Source of the DNA: a virus
Strand: one strand, 5' to 3'
DNA length: 27,277 nucleotides
Virus record (IMG/VR): IMGVR_UViG_3300035181_001189
Coordinates: 1 to 27,277 of that record
In this document: piece by piece, positions 13,228-24,183 of the stretch
Layout of the letters: each line of letters begins with the position of its first letter
Position numbering within the stretch: position 1 is the first letter of the stretch
Notes under the pieces: generated by a model
What the model saw: the letters and a program-made list of their open reading frames with translations, nothing else
The model's database searches: none
Told to the model about the DNA's origin: nothing
Position numbers and translations under genes: made by a program

Positions 13228-16200
13228 ATGCCAACATATCTAGATTTTGATTCTACAAGACAGTTTAGAGATTTTATAATAGGTAAAACACTAAATGTTG
13301 AGAACGGTCCACAGACCTTTACCTCTGCAAATTACATTGAACATAGTTTAAATGATTTTCCTGACATAGATCCGGGGGACGTTACAACTAATTTGAGTTC
13401 AGAATTACTTCAAACACAAAATTCAAACATCTTTAAACCAATCGAATATATGGTAAAGGATACTCTTGAGGTTTTACCGAGAAGAGCAAATCTTCACTTA
13501 TACCCATATTTTCAAACAGGACAGTATCATAATTTAATTGGTATTTTAATTAATGATAACTACGATACTGAATCAGAGTTATTTAAGTTCGCGGCACAAA
13601 ATATAAAAGAAAACCCTGAAGGTCCGGTACAAGCAAGAATAAGACAAAATCTTTATACCGCAACAGTAGGTAGATTAAATATACTTGACGCATTACAAGG
13701 TAATACAGCAACAGCAGTTAATTTATTAACCGGTAAACAACCATTAATAGAATACAATAACAAAATTACCGTGGCGAAAACATTACCCGGTAAAGTTATT
13801 GATTTTGCACAAACAATAGCGGGAGTTGAATTTCCTTGGGCAGAAATTCCGGGGGATTATTTAAGTAACCCGAGATCACCTGATGCACCAATGTCAGCCA
13901 TAAGTTTTCTTGGTGCTTTTTTTGGTATAAATAAAAGATCAAAATCCGATATAAAACCGTCCGATTTATTCATACAATATATGGGTAGTGGACAAAAACA
14001 GGTTTTATTCGATAATTTATCGTTCTCAAAGTACGCACCTAACTATACCACAACAGCAAGAAACCAAAACACATCTAAAGTTTTTAATTTTGTTAATAAT
14101 GTAGCACAAGGAGTACGAAACGCTCTTGGTATCGAAGCACCTGCCGGTGTTTCATATATTGGTGACGATAGATCGAATGATGTTAAATCCGCAATGAACG
14201 ATTTAACGGATATGCCACTTAGAAGTAGTTATTATTTAGGTTTAATGTTTGATGATGTTCAAACAAATTTACTTCATAAAGATAAAAACATTGGTGAAGG
14301 TGGCGGTTATGGCGGAAAATTAACGTGGATTAGTTCTAAATCTAGAAACAAACTTGGAGCAAATAACGCTGAATATGGATCTGAAAGTTCACAATACGAG
14401 GAAACCCTATCAACTAAATTCACATTTAGAGAAGATTCACTTCTAGGATATACACAAAATATACTAGAAATGTTACCGACAGATGGTGGAGCATCACGTT
14501 CACACGTTGCTAACGCTATTGATCAAACAAGTAGAGTTTTTAGGGACGGTGATTTAGTAATGTCACGTGGTTCTGCGGTAAAATATGTAGACAAATTCAC
14601 TGGTGAAGAAAGTGGTGTTGAATATTGTAGGGTATGGACAAAAGATAGATCATATTCGAATAATTCCGATTTAATGAAAAAAACTGGATTAATAAGAAAA
14701 TCTGAAGCGTCCGTTTTAAGTACACCGTATAATCTTAACATATACCCAAACTCCAACGGAAATGGTGATTTTGATAGTTCTTCAACGAATATAGTGCCAG
14801 AAAAAGATGGATTTTATGCTAAAAAATATATGTTTTCATTAGAAAACTTAGCGTGGAGATCATCTAATACTCCGGGATTTACTTATAATGATTTACCATA
14901 TTGTGAAAGAGGAAATAATGGGGGTAGAGTAATGTGGTTTCCGCCATATGATTTAAAAATAAGTGAACAAAATAGTGCAAGATGGTATGAAAATGAGTTT
15001 TTAGGTAGACCCGAACCAATTTATACATACCAAAATACAACAAGAGCGGGTACAGTATCTTTTAAAGTGATTGTGGATCACCCGAGTATATTAAACCTAT
15101 TGGTTAGAGAAAAGTTTAAAGGAATGTCAGATGAAGAATCTGATAATTATATAAACGCTTTTTTCTCGGGATGTGAAAACATAGATTTCTATGGTTTAAT
15201 AAGAAAATATGTAACATTATCACAAGACGATATCCAAAGAATAATAGATTACTTAAACGCAAGTAATTCGGCACAAACTATCACAAAATATAAGTCAGTA
15301 CTTGAACCGGTTAAAGATAGTAATGCTCCTGAAGCGGTTAAAAATACTGGTGGTGACGTTACAACGGTACAAAACAACACAACAACGATTAAAGAAATCT
15401 TATATTTTAATAATGATATTCCTAAACCATCCGGGGGTGAATTATACGGTGAGGATTACGAAACAACATATCAACAATATTTAAACTCCGAGTATGACTA
15501 TGTAGCACAATTAAAACAAGGGTTAAATGAATGGTACAATAAAACTACGATTTGGTCACTTGAGCAACAAAACGATCAGTTAAATTTATATGGAACGTCA
15601 TCTAATTATAGACCAGCATCAAGTGTTACTGGAAAAACTGTTGACGAAATCCAAATTAATGCGTTTGCGGAAATGAAAGATCATCACGATAGATATTCAA
15701 CCCAAATGGCATTATTAAAAAATGAGTTAGATAATAAAACAGTACAAAAAATATCTATAAACATAGAGTCGGCAACATCTGCTGTGGCTGACGACAAATA
15801 TAATCATAAATTATCATACAGAAGAAGTGATAGTATTATAAAAGATATAATAAATAGAATTAAAGCAACCGGAGCCGCATCACCTACAATTAAATGGCCA
15901 GAAACAAGCGTAAAAGAAACTAACAGTTCAACGATAGATAAACTACCCGAAATATCTTTTAAAGATTTGGGTTATAGTTTCGATGGTACAGTTTCATTCG
16001 GGCCAATTAGTAATCTTGGTGAACAATCAAAAAATGGACAGGTAAATTATAAGAAAAATATTGACTGTCACGAAAGAGTATTTAAAACATCTACTCTATT
16101 AAAAAAGACATCACCGCTGGCATTTTATTGTAGAGAATCTACAGTTACGGTTGTTTATGAATCCAAACCGATTCAACCCGGTACGGCATCTATTCCTCCC

Positions 16201-17928
16201 GGACAAGATACGCCAGAATTACGTAAAGTAACACTTATACAAGAACAAGTACCAAAAGCAAATAAAAAACCTCCATTGGATGAACTTAAAAGAATTGTAA
16301 TGAAAGTGTTATCAGAATGTTATTACTTTAAAAAATTGGAAGAGGACTCACCTATTGCTTTTAGTTCATTAAAAGAAAAACTTAGATATTTCCACCCAGC
16401 GTTTCACTCGATGACACCTGAAGGTTTAAATAGTAGGTTAACATTCTTAAATCAATGTGTAAGACCCGGAGACACAATTCCAATTAAAGGTATTTCAGAT
16501 GTAAACGATTTAAACGCAAGAAACACTACCTTTGGTCCTCCGCCTATTTGTGTTTTAAGAATAGGTGATTTTTATCATTCAAAAGTCGTTGTAAGAGATA
16601 TGAATGTTACATATGAAGAAGGACTTTGGGATTTAAACCCTGAAGGTATAGGTGTTCAACCAATGATTGCTAATGTTACAATGCAAGTTAACTTTATCGG
16701 TGGACACGGATTAGAAAAACCCGTTGAACTGTTACAAAATGCTCTAACATCCAACTTTTACGCAAATACTGAAATGTATGACTATAGAGCAACTGCAACT
16801 GAAGATAAAACTAAATTTACTAAAGAATTTTTAGGAGATTTAATAAAACCCCTACAATCACAACTTATACCACAAACGGATACAAAGTCATCAAATAATA
16901 TTAAGGAAGGAACATACATTGGGACATTAACAACCGAGGGAACTTCACAATTTTTAAGTTATGACGATCTTATTGGTAATGTGTTTACAACCACGTCAAA
17001 TTATTTTAATGGACATAAAGTAACGATGGAAAACATCACAAATTTGTATGGTTATAAAATTGCAAGTATGTTCTTCTCACCAACTTATAGAGAAGTTAAT
17101 GTTTTTGATGTTCAGACTGGTGCTGGTGTATTACCATTAACAATAATGGGACAATATAAGAAAAATAACGAATTATTCACTATCGCAAATGATTTCGCAT
17201 ATTCGATGGATCAAAAAATTAATACCACAAATATTAGTATTTTAATGGGGTTAGATAAAGATTTTGGTGATCCGATTATTAAAAAATCAGAAGAATTTTT
17301 AAAACCATACGTTAAATCCGAAATAAAAAGTATCCTTGAAAAAATACCAAATAATAAGGATATTAAATATGTAGAAAAAGTTAGAGGTGAATTTACCAAT
17401 AATTTAGATAAACTGAATTTCATTATTGAAGTTGGTTATGACGGTAAAATACTTCCCGATAACGTTTATTCAGGAGCAACGCTTTCCGGTTACACTTATC
17501 CTGATCTTTATGATAAGTATAAAACTTGTATTTCATACGCTCAGGACAATTTTAGTAAACTAATGGAAGGATTAGATACATCTATTACATTTAATAAAAA
17601 CTTAGTCATTACTGATGAATTATTAAGTGAGTTTTTATCTATTCTACTAACAAGTGGTGGTATATTAAGTGTTTATTCTAAAGACAAAACGATATTCAAT
17701 GAAAGTGTTATGAAAAAAATCACAAAACGAGTAAATAAATTTGTGGTTACAACACCGGCAATATCACCAAAAATAGGAAAATATCCAACGCCAAAAGATA
17801 ATACCAAAAAAAGTTATCTTATTTCAGATAATAGTCACGTGTTTACGGACACACAAAAAACAAATTTAACAAAAATAATGTCGTCTAGAGTTGATTTAGC
17901 GGTAAAATTAAACTATTATAAACAATGA
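13228..17928 (+). CDS. Giant baseplate/tail structural protein, 1566 residues
   Basis: No full-length family was recognised. Two regions look tail-specific. At about residues 575-630, WFPPYDLKISEQNSARWYEN and TTRAGTVSFKVIVDHPSILN suggest a tube-like or LysM-adaptor beta domain. At about 1100-1180, FYHSKVVVRDMNVTYEEGLW with ANVTMQVNFIGGHGL and LQNALTSNFY resembles the beta core of tail-tube initiator or hub-adaptor proteins. The remainder is mixed, with charged linkers near 690-760. Position after the tape measure and before gp53-like and hub-like genes supports a baseplate role, possibly joining tube and hub. It is far longer than any single T4 tube initiator (gp48, gp54). The stop overlaps the next start (17925) by 4 bases. 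Confidence 0.75.
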   Translation: MPTYLDFDSTRQFRDFIIGKTLNVENGPQTFTSANYIEHSLNDFPDIDPGDVTTNLSSELLQTQNSNIFKPIEYMVKDTLEVLPRRANLHLYPYFQTGQYHNLIGILINDNYDTESELFKFAAQNIKENPEGPVQARIRQNLYTATVGRLNILDALQGNTATAVNLLTGKQPLIEYNNKITVAKTLPGKVIDFAQTIAGVEFPWAEIPGDYLSNPRSPDAPMSAISFLGAFFGINKRSKSDIKPSDLFIQYMGSGQKQVLFDNLSFSKYAPNYTTTARNQNTSKVFNFVNNVAQGVRNALGIEAPAGVSYIGDDRSNDVKSAMNDLTDMPLRSSYYLGLMFDDVQTNLLHKDKNIGEGGGYGGKLTWISSKSRNKLGANNAEYGSESSQYEETLSTKFTFREDSLLGYTQNILEMLPTDGGASRSHVANAIDQTSRVFRDGDLVMSRGSAVKYVDKFTGEESGVEYCRVWTKDRSYSNNSDLMKKTGLIRKSEASVLSTPYNLNIYPNSNGNGDFDSSSTNIVPEKDGFYAKKYMFSLENLAWRSSNTPGFTYNDLPYCERGNNGGRVMWFPPYDLKISEQNSARWYENEFLGRPEPIYTYQNTTRAGTVSFKVIVDHPSILNLLVREKFKGMSDEESDNYINAFFSGCENIDFYGLIRKYVTLSQDDIQRIIDYLNASNSAQTITKYKSVLEPVKDSNAPEAVKNTGGDVTTVQNNTTTIKEILYFNNDIPKPSGGELYGEDYETTYQQYLNSEYDYVAQLKQGLNEWYNKTTIWSLEQQNDQLNLYGTSSNYRPASSVTGKTVDEIQINAFAEMKDHHDRYSTQMALLKNELDNKTVQKISINIESATSAVADDKYNHKLSYRRSDSIIKDIINRIKATGAASPTIKWPETSVKETNSSTIDKLPEISFKDLGYSFDGTVSFGPISNLGEQSKNGQVNYKKNIDCHERVFKTSTLLKKTSPLAFYCRESTVTVVYESKPIQPGTASIPPGQDTPELRKVTLIQEQVPKANKKPPLDELKRIVMKVLSECYYFKKLEEDSPIAFSSLKEKLRYFHPAFHSMTPEGLNSRLTFLNQCVRPGDTIPIKGISDVNDLNARNTTFGPPPICVLRIGDFYHSKVVVRDMNVTYEEGLWDLNPEGIGVQPMIANVTMQVNFIGGHGLEKPVELLQNALTSNFYANTEMYDYRATATEDKTKFTKEFLGDLIKPLQSQLIPQTDTKSSNNIKEGTYIGTLTTEGTSQFLSYDDLIGNVFTTTSNYFNGHKVTMENITNLYGYKIASMFFSPTYREVNVFDVQTGAGVLPLTIMGQYKKNNELFTIANDFAYSMDQKINTTNISILMGLDKDFGDPIIKKSEEFLKPYVKSEIKSILEKIPNNKDIKYVEKVRGEFTNNLDKLNFIIEVGYDGKILPDNVYSGATLSGYTYPDLYDKYKTCISYAQDNFSKLMEGLDTSITFNKNLVITDELLSEFLSILLTSGGILSVYSKDKTIFNESVMKKITKRVNKFVVTTPAISPKIGKYPTPKDNTKKSYLISDNSHVFTDTQKTNLTKIMSSRVDLAVKLNYYKQ

Positions 17929-18248
17929 GCAATCAATATTTTGACAGATACCAGTTTTTCGAAGAAAACGGGACATTTAAAATAATTCCGGGTATTGAAA
18001 TACCGATAAAAACTACGGATAAGTATCTTATATACAAAAAAGGTAAAGATAGACTCGATAAATGGTCACAGGAGAATTATAACACTCCGTATTGTGGATG
18101 GCTAATTTTATTGGCTAACCCGTTAGCGGGTAGTCTTGAATTTAAAATTCCAGATAACTTTGTGTTAAGAATACCATTTCCTTTGTTACCTAGTTTACAA
18201 GATTACAGAAGTAAAGTAGAAGAATATAAAATGTATTATGGGGAGTAA
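17925..18248 (+). CDS. gp53/LysM-like baseplate protein
   Basis: The 107-residue product contains KGKDRLDKWSQENYNTPYCG followed by WLILLANPLAG and FVLRIPFPLLPSLQDY. This is the recurring phage-tail LysM-type pattern (DRLD..S...Y.TP..WWLIL.AN...IP.G..LRIP), as seen in T4 gp53-like wedge proteins and tail LysM proteins. It probably binds tube, hub or wedge components at the baseplate. It is nested between two giant baseplate genes, overlapping the first by 4 bases (ATGA) and the second by 11, so all three are translationally coupled. Family call is by motif; whether it is the true gp53 orthologue is uncertain. Confidence 0.75.
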   Translation: MSNQYFDRYQFFEENGTFKIIPGIEIPIKTTDKYLIYKKGKDRLDKWSQENYNTPYCGWLILLANPLAGSLEFKIPDNFVLRIPFPLLPSLQDYRSKVEEYKMYYGE

Positions 18249-21200
18249 AAAAACAACATCTAACGATATTTTAGTAAAGGTCGATCAAAATAATCTTATT
18301 TATATCGAACCTAATACTGTAGTATCTAATGGTGTCATACAACAAAGACAAGTTGAACCCGAAAATTTGGTTATGTATGTTAATTTAGAGGCGGATCTAA
18401 TACCTAGAACCGTACTTATATCGGGAAACAAAACAAACACCCTAACATCAATCGCCAAGGGGACATTAAATTTTTTACAAAATAAAAACGGTAAGGATTA
18501 TGATGCTACTTGGACCGATGCATATACAACAATCGAAGAAAGTAAAAATAAAGACGGCAAAGGAAAAGGAGTATTCTCTCAATCTGACACATCAGGACAA
18601 AATTTTGGTATTGAAAGTGTAGATATCAAAGTCGCCGGAGCAAATTTTATACCACAAGTTAATATTAGGTTTATTGATGTTAGAGGGAAGACATTATTTG
18701 AATCCCCGGAAAATTCACCATATAAAGCCTTTTTCCATTTACCTTGGCCGGTTTATTATTTAACCGTTAAGGGGTATTATGGTAAAGCTATCAAATACAG
18801 ATTACATATGGTTAGTTTTAGTTCAAAATACAACGCATCAAACGGTAATTTTGAAATTGATACTAAATTTGTTGGATCAACATACGCTTACTTAAACGAT
18901 ATATCGTTGGACGCTATTTTTGATGCTCCCTATATGTACGCAATCGAAGGTACAACAGGTGCTACTTATAATGAAAAAACAGGATATCACGAATTAAAAT
19001 TAAAAAAATCAAGTAGAGGATATGAAGTCTTAACATCTGTATATAGTGAATATAAACAAAAGGGACTTTTACCAAAAGATTTTCCCGTTAAAACTTTACG
19101 TGAAATTACGGTTATAGCAAAAAGACTAAATAAAATTTTGGAAGGACAAATCTTTAGCCAAGTTGTTGATCCAAAAGTTTTAGCAGGAATAAAAGAATTT
19201 GAAGATTTAATTTATGGATTTCAAGACGCAATTTACTCTTGGCAGTCAAAACATTTAAGTGGGGAAAAATCAAACAATCTATATTACCAATCTGGAGAAG
19301 GTAGAAATAGTACAAAATTTATTACCGGAGCAACAACAAATGGTACATTAGAGTTTTTAATAAAACAGTATTCGGATAAAATAGTAGGAAATCAAGCATT
19401 TGGTACAGGAAGATCAAATACCGTATTATTAAGAGATAAATTACCAATCGTACCAATTTCATTTAATAATTTACAAAAAATCGATGATTTTTATAATACA
19501 TCTGGCACAACAGTTTTAGTTGATTTCACAAAGATCACAAAAGAAATCGATAATATTATAAACATATTTAAAAAACAACAAGAAACGATTGAAAATGCCA
19601 TTGAAACAAAAATGAACGATATTGTTATGGACCCAAAAAAAGGTAAAGGTATTGGATTTCAACCGACAATACGTAACATAATTGGTGTAGTATTAGCAAA
19701 TGCCGATACATACATTCGATTAATGAAAGAAGTTCACATAAAGGCGTTCCAAAGAGCAGAAGACAGAAAAAAAATATTAAAAAATATTAGTACCGATAGT
19801 TTTCCAAACGATGCAATTTATCCTTGGCCTGAAATTAAAAAAACTGCCGCAGGAGATAAACAAAATGTATTGGTTTATCCTGCTAGTTTGGATATGGTTA
19901 ATAAATTAAATTCGGACGATCCATCATTATGGCCTGAAATAGAGTTCGTTGAAAATTTCTTTTCCGTAGCAACAAAAAAATCCGACCCTTTAACAGAGAA
20001 AGAAGGTACATCAGAATCCGTTAATTATATATTTGAAGACACAGACGAAAAAATTGATAGTAAAAATATAAGTACACTAACCTATTTAACTGGGTTATCA
20101 CCTTATTATAATAAATCCGTTAGTTCTATCCTTTATGAAATATGGGAAAGAGCGAAATATATTACGACGGTTGATTCGTTTAATTTAGAGACAGTAAAAG
20201 AATTAGCGTTATTAGAATTTGTTAATCTTTCGGATAGAATAAGTGAAGACTATGATATTATTGAGATTTTAAAAACAATAGACTCTCCACGGGCTTTACA
20301 AGATAAAATGAGTGGATTTTCTCCTTTTGAGAGATATCCGTACTACCAAGATCAATTACCAACAGTTCCATATATTGTTGATGTGTTAAATAACGATTTT
20401 AAGGTAGAAAAATATGTAAAAACTACCAACACGAGCAACCAAGAAGATGGTTTTACTAATTTAATACAAAATTTAAAGGATTATGTTTCTGAAGACTACA
20501 GAACAAGGATTTACCCATTTAATTCGCCAACATACTTAGATTATCTTAAAATATCTGGATTTACAAAATCACAGTTAGATTTAGGTGGGATGTTAGGATT
20601 AAAAACAAATGACGCATTTATTAGTTCACCGATTGATAGTAAAATGTGGATAAAAAAAACTAATGATGTTTCAAACTTATTTACAAACACATTTGAAATA
20701 GATGGTGAATACAAACACATTTTAAATACACCATATTTCCATAAACAATTATTTGAAGATTTCGATAACCAAAAAATCATTGGAAAATATAGTAGTTCAG
20801 CTTATCTTCTTTTAAATTCATTACCATTTAAGGATTTAGATGAAACATTAACATATGACGGTAAAACAACACTAATGTCGTCAATGTTTAGAGAAGTTGG
20901 TGCTAGCCACTTTATTCCTTATCATTTAATGTTAAAATGGGGGTCAATATACCACAGATATAAAACATATCTGTTGGAAGGTGTTGATATAATAACAGGT
21001 ATCACAACACCAATAAACGGAAATCTATATTTTGATGATTATTCTGGTAGAACCTATAATTTTACCATTGACGAAGAACCATTTGGTCCCGTACCTTATA
21101 GTGTTGTAAGAACAACTGGCACAACACACAATAATATTGGTCTTAATCCTTTTTATCACGATGTTTTTCATCAAATCGTTAATGGATATGCGTTTTATGA

Positions 21201-23943
21201 TCAACCAGCAATGTCTGGAACAACAAGTTATGCAAATACCATAACAAATAACGCCACTAAGACTTATTATAAAAATATGACTGGTGGATTGGCTTGGACA
21301 TCATTTATTGATAATTCAAAATTTGACGCAATAGATAAAAGATTTACTTTATTACCAAGTAACGGTTATAAAAACTACACTAATATTTCCGGGTATGATA
21401 ATGATGAACAGGAAAACTATAGAATCATATGGAATGATGGTTACGATACAATTGCACCTATATATAGTGGTAAAACATTCCCTACATATAACCAATACTT
21501 CAGAGATATAGATAATGTGTACACTTTATCTGATAATAACAACAAAGTAATCGATTTAATCGCAACATTTAAACCAGAAATATTGGACGTATTCGAGCAA
21601 GCGTTCATAGACTTTTCTACAGAACAATTAAACGAAGAAATTCCATATAAACCTTACGATGTTTCGTTCACTTCGTTCCAATCCTTATTAAAAGGTATTG
21701 TTTCTGTTACTAAGGACACTAATGATAGTATAGATATAGCAGAACTAATTTCATCTATAAAAAGTAGACAGGAACAAGGATTAAAAGATATAACAACAAA
21801 AATTCTTAGTCCAGATAACTTAATAAAGTTAACATTGGGTAATCCGAAAGAAATTAATAGTTATTTATTAGGTGGATTAACCAACACAGATGTTCAAACA
21901 TTCTATGCTGGGGCGTTCGATGAGGGACAGATAGTACCAGATAATTTAGATTTAATAGAATTATATTTAGGTGAAGATACATCTCCATATTCATACCAAA
22001 ATTTCTTCAGGACTTTTGGTATACAATTAAATGAAGAAAACATTAAAAGATTCAGATTCCTTATTTATACATATGCTGGATATGTTCAGTCAGAGTTAAT
22101 TGATAATGCTGACGCATTTAGAAAATACTTAATTGATAATGTTATCAATAAAAATTCAGGATTTAGTCCAATTACTGCTACGCCAACAGGATCATTTGAT
22201 GTTGGTGGTAATACACAAAGATTAAGTGATTTTTTAACTATAATGATAAATAGATTTTCTAAGTTACAAATAGATAAAAACACAAAACGATTAACTATCA
22301 GTAGAGGTTTTAATGATGATATCATTAAACTTGAACAGTATAACTTCTTTAAATCTTTCAATGACAAATGGATTGCTGGTAATTCTATCGGGCAAAGAAC
22401 ATTAATGGAAGAATTCTTATTTTTAGATAAAGCGAATAAAGATATTGGTGATAAAGTATTCCTTGATATGGAAAGACTTGTTTCAATCATCGAACAAAGA
22501 AATAAGAATAAACTAAATTTATATTCACTTATAAATGTCATAATAAAAGATACTGGTTTCGATATTAGAGCGTTACCCGCTTATGTTAATTTTTATGGTA
22601 CAAACTTTAATAATAATGGACGAACAGTCCCTTCAAAATCGGTAGCCAAAAATATATTTGGTACATTTTTAGAGGTGGACACACAGGATTCTATGCCAAA
22701 AATCATTCTGCAATATGTAGGAGCGAATTCGAAACATCCAAATAGGAGAGATATAGATAAAAACGCTAAATTCCCGGACGATAGTTTTGATATTTCTAAT
22801 GTTAACAATAATCCCCTTGTGGTAGTTGGTCCCGATGTCTTTAGAAACACAGATTTTTCTAAGTCTAATAAAGTCGTAGCTTTTGAGGTCGGTTTTGGTG
22901 ATCAGAACCAATCCATATTCAAAGGATTGGAATTAGATCAAACATCAATTAAAAACACATCAGAATCATTCCAAGTAATTGAACGTTTAGGTAATTCAGA
23001 GACGGGATCCAGCGTTTCACAGATAGATATTGGATTATTTGACATTTATAGACAAGCATCCTACACTTGTGGTGTTACTACTATGGGTAATGTAATGATA
23101 CAACCAACTATGTTCTTTTATCTTAAAAATGTCCCATTGTTTAGAGGTTCATATTGGATCACAGAAGTTAGTCATAGTATTAAAATGACTGGCATTGAAA
23201 CCACATTTAAAGGATCTAGAATTCCGATGCAGTCATTACCCGACCCATCAGAATCATTCTTAGCGAGTTATAGAGCATTGTTTGATAAAATAACTAAAAA
23301 AGCCATTGCAAAAGTTAAAGATGAAAATTTACGATTAAATAGTCCGGGCAATACTGAACGAGTATTTCAAGATGCTGATGGTGTGTCATTCACGACTGAT
23401 ATGGGGAAAAAACTCATATCAGGTGAAAGTATACTTACACAAATGGGTATTAAAGAATATGGAATACCTTATAATGGATATAATAACGAAAAATATATAC
23501 AATTAGTAAATTTTAACGGTGGCGAATGGTTAAGAGCGGTTGCAATTGAAATGGATTCAAAAGACTATAAAATAGATAGTAAAATGTCAATGTCATTTAT
23601 TTCTAGGTATAAAGATATTTTTGGTAATAGTACAAATGTATTGTGGGAGAATATTTCTAATAAAACAAAACAGTTAGATTTTTATTCAACTAAATTTGAT
23701 CATTCTCTATCACCTAATACTATAATGAGAGAATATCCGTATACAGTATTTTTGAATCCTAATAAACCAAATACTCCGGTAGAATTCAAAACAAATATAG
23801 ATGTACCAAATTTGAATTTTACGGGACCTGTAAATAATGGACCTAATTTAGATGGATACGGAATAGCAATGTCGAGTTCATTAATGACAAAATTAGATAT
23901 TTATAACGGTGATGTTATATATTTCAAATTAAGAAAAGAATAA
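18238..23943 (+). CDS. Giant baseplate hub-like protein, 1901 residues
   Basis: This is the largest gene in the window. Near the N-terminus, GIESVDIKVAGANFIPQVNI, then LPWPVYYLTVKGYYGKAIKY at about residues 165-195, form a beta-rich domain. At about 1595-1665, DIYRQASYTCGVTTMGNVMI and VPLFRGSYWITEVSHSI plus TTFKGSRIP match the hub pattern (G.p.i.pg....l.nvp.f.G.Y.I..v.H.i....T.f...R) of gp27/gpD-type hub proteins. The closing ~30 residues, GYGIAMSSSLMTKLDIYNGD, look like a small beta barrel. Between lie ~1300 residues of unassigned mixed structure. It may replace several T4 wedge/hub proteins with one chain. The ATG at 18238 overlaps the previous gene; no alternative start is better. Structural role likely; details inferred. 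Confidence 0.78.
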   Translation: MGSKKTTSNDILVKVDQNNLIYIEPNTVVSNGVIQQRQVEPENLVMYVNLEADLIPRTVLISGNKTNTLTSIAKGTLNFLQNKNGKDYDATWTDAYTTIEESKNKDGKGKGVFSQSDTSGQNFGIESVDIKVAGANFIPQVNIRFIDVRGKTLFESPENSPYKAFFHLPWPVYYLTVKGYYGKAIKYRLHMVSFSSKYNASNGNFEIDTKFVGSTYAYLNDISLDAIFDAPYMYAIEGTTGATYNEKTGYHELKLKKSSRGYEVLTSVYSEYKQKGLLPKDFPVKTLREITVIAKRLNKILEGQIFSQVVDPKVLAGIKEFEDLIYGFQDAIYSWQSKHLSGEKSNNLYYQSGEGRNSTKFITGATTNGTLEFLIKQYSDKIVGNQAFGTGRSNTVLLRDKLPIVPISFNNLQKIDDFYNTSGTTVLVDFTKITKEIDNIINIFKKQQETIENAIETKMNDIVMDPKKGKGIGFQPTIRNIIGVVLANADTYIRLMKEVHIKAFQRAEDRKKILKNISTDSFPNDAIYPWPEIKKTAAGDKQNVLVYPASLDMVNKLNSDDPSLWPEIEFVENFFSVATKKSDPLTEKEGTSESVNYIFEDTDEKIDSKNISTLTYLTGLSPYYNKSVSSILYEIWERAKYITTVDSFNLETVKELALLEFVNLSDRISEDYDIIEILKTIDSPRALQDKMSGFSPFERYPYYQDQLPTVPYIVDVLNNDFKVEKYVKTTNTSNQEDGFTNLIQNLKDYVSEDYRTRIYPFNSPTYLDYLKISGFTKSQLDLGGMLGLKTNDAFISSPIDSKMWIKKTNDVSNLFTNTFEIDGEYKHILNTPYFHKQLFEDFDNQKIIGKYSSSAYLLLNSLPFKDLDETLTYDGKTTLMSSMFREVGASHFIPYHLMLKWGSIYHRYKTYLLEGVDIITGITTPINGNLYFDDYSGRTYNFTIDEEPFGPVPYSVVRTTGTTHNNIGLNPFYHDVFHQIVNGYAFYDQPAMSGTTSYANTITNNATKTYYKNMTGGLAWTSFIDNSKFDAIDKRFTLLPSNGYKNYTNISGYDNDEQENYRIIWNDGYDTIAPIYSGKTFPTYNQYFRDIDNVYTLSDNNNKVIDLIATFKPEILDVFEQAFIDFSTEQLNEEIPYKPYDVSFTSFQSLLKGIVSVTKDTNDSIDIAELISSIKSRQEQGLKDITTKILSPDNLIKLTLGNPKEINSYLLGGLTNTDVQTFYAGAFDEGQIVPDNLDLIELYLGEDTSPYSYQNFFRTFGIQLNEENIKRFRFLIYTYAGYVQSELIDNADAFRKYLIDNVINKNSGFSPITATPTGSFDVGGNTQRLSDFLTIMINRFSKLQIDKNTKRLTISRGFNDDIIKLEQYNFFKSFNDKWIAGNSIGQRTLMEEFLFLDKANKDIGDKVFLDMERLVSIIEQRNKNKLNLYSLINVIIKDTGFDIRALPAYVNFYGTNFNNNGRTVPSKSVAKNIFGTFLEVDTQDSMPKIILQYVGANSKHPNRRDIDKNAKFPDDSFDISNVNNNPLVVVGPDVFRNTDFSKSNKVVAFEVGFGDQNQSIFKGLELDQTSIKNTSESFQVIERLGNSETGSSVSQIDIGLFDIYRQASYTCGVTTMGNVMIQPTMFFYLKNVPLFRGSYWITEVSHSIKMTGIETTFKGSRIPMQSLPDPSESFLASYRALFDKITKKAIAKVKDENLRLNSPGNTERVFQDADGVSFTTDMGKKLISGESILTQMGIKEYGIPYNGYNNEKYIQLVNFNGGEWLRAVAIEMDSKDYKIDSKMSMSFISRYKDIFGNSTNVLWENISNKTKQLDFYSTKFDHSLSPNTIMREYPYTVFLNPNKPNTPVEFKTNIDVPNLNFTGPVNNGPNLDGYGIAMSSSLMTKLDIYNGDVIYFKLRKE

Positions 23944-23958
23944 TACAGTTTCTTTTGA

Positions 23959-23966
23959 TATTTATA
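23959..23966 (+). promoter_or_regulatory. Putative late promoter element TATTTATA
   Basis: The context TTTTGATATTTATATAAG lies 15 bases before the ATG at 23982 and shares GATATTTAT with the sheath promoter region. Confidence 0.4.
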
Positions 23967-23981
23967 TAAGAAAAATACATT

Positions 23982-24179
23982 ATGGAAAAGAACATCGATC
24001 AAACACTTAACGATTTTTTAGGAAAAACAACTAATGTTATATCGCCAGACGGTTCAGAAGAAAAAGTTTGCGACATAACAACAGGCGAATGCTATGTTAT
24101 AAAAACCAAAGATGGTTTAGTTGAAAGAATAAATAAACAATTCATTACCGAAGACGGTAGACAATTATTACAGGACTAA
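23982..24179 (+). CDS. Small hypothetical protein, 65 residues
   Basis: The product reads as an N-terminal helix (DQTLNDFLGK), a beta hairpin (KVCDITTGECYVIKTKDGLV) and an ending FITEDGRQLLQD. The two cysteines flank a tight TTGE turn and could form a pair. The hairpin plus GLVER...TEDGR pattern has the look of a conserved small phage protein, but I cannot name its function. It has its own TATTTATA element and is separated by 4 bases from the next gene, so both probably share a late transcript with the baseplate genes. An accessory or scaffold role is possible. Confidence 0.65.
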   Translation: MEKNIDQTLNDFLGKTTNVISPDGSEEKVCDITTGECYVIKTKDGLVERINKQFITEDGRQLLQD

Positions 24180-24183
24180 TATT

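Noticed and set aside
12850-13230. Group I intron or intein hosting the GIY-YIG-like gene
   Set aside because: Both flanking tail genes are complete with their own starts and stops, and there is no intron-like spacer sequence.
15302-15484. Rightward 60-codon frame inside the first giant baseplate gene
   Set aside because: It lies wholly in an alternative frame of a long continuous gene and has lysine/leucine-biased, non-protein-like content.
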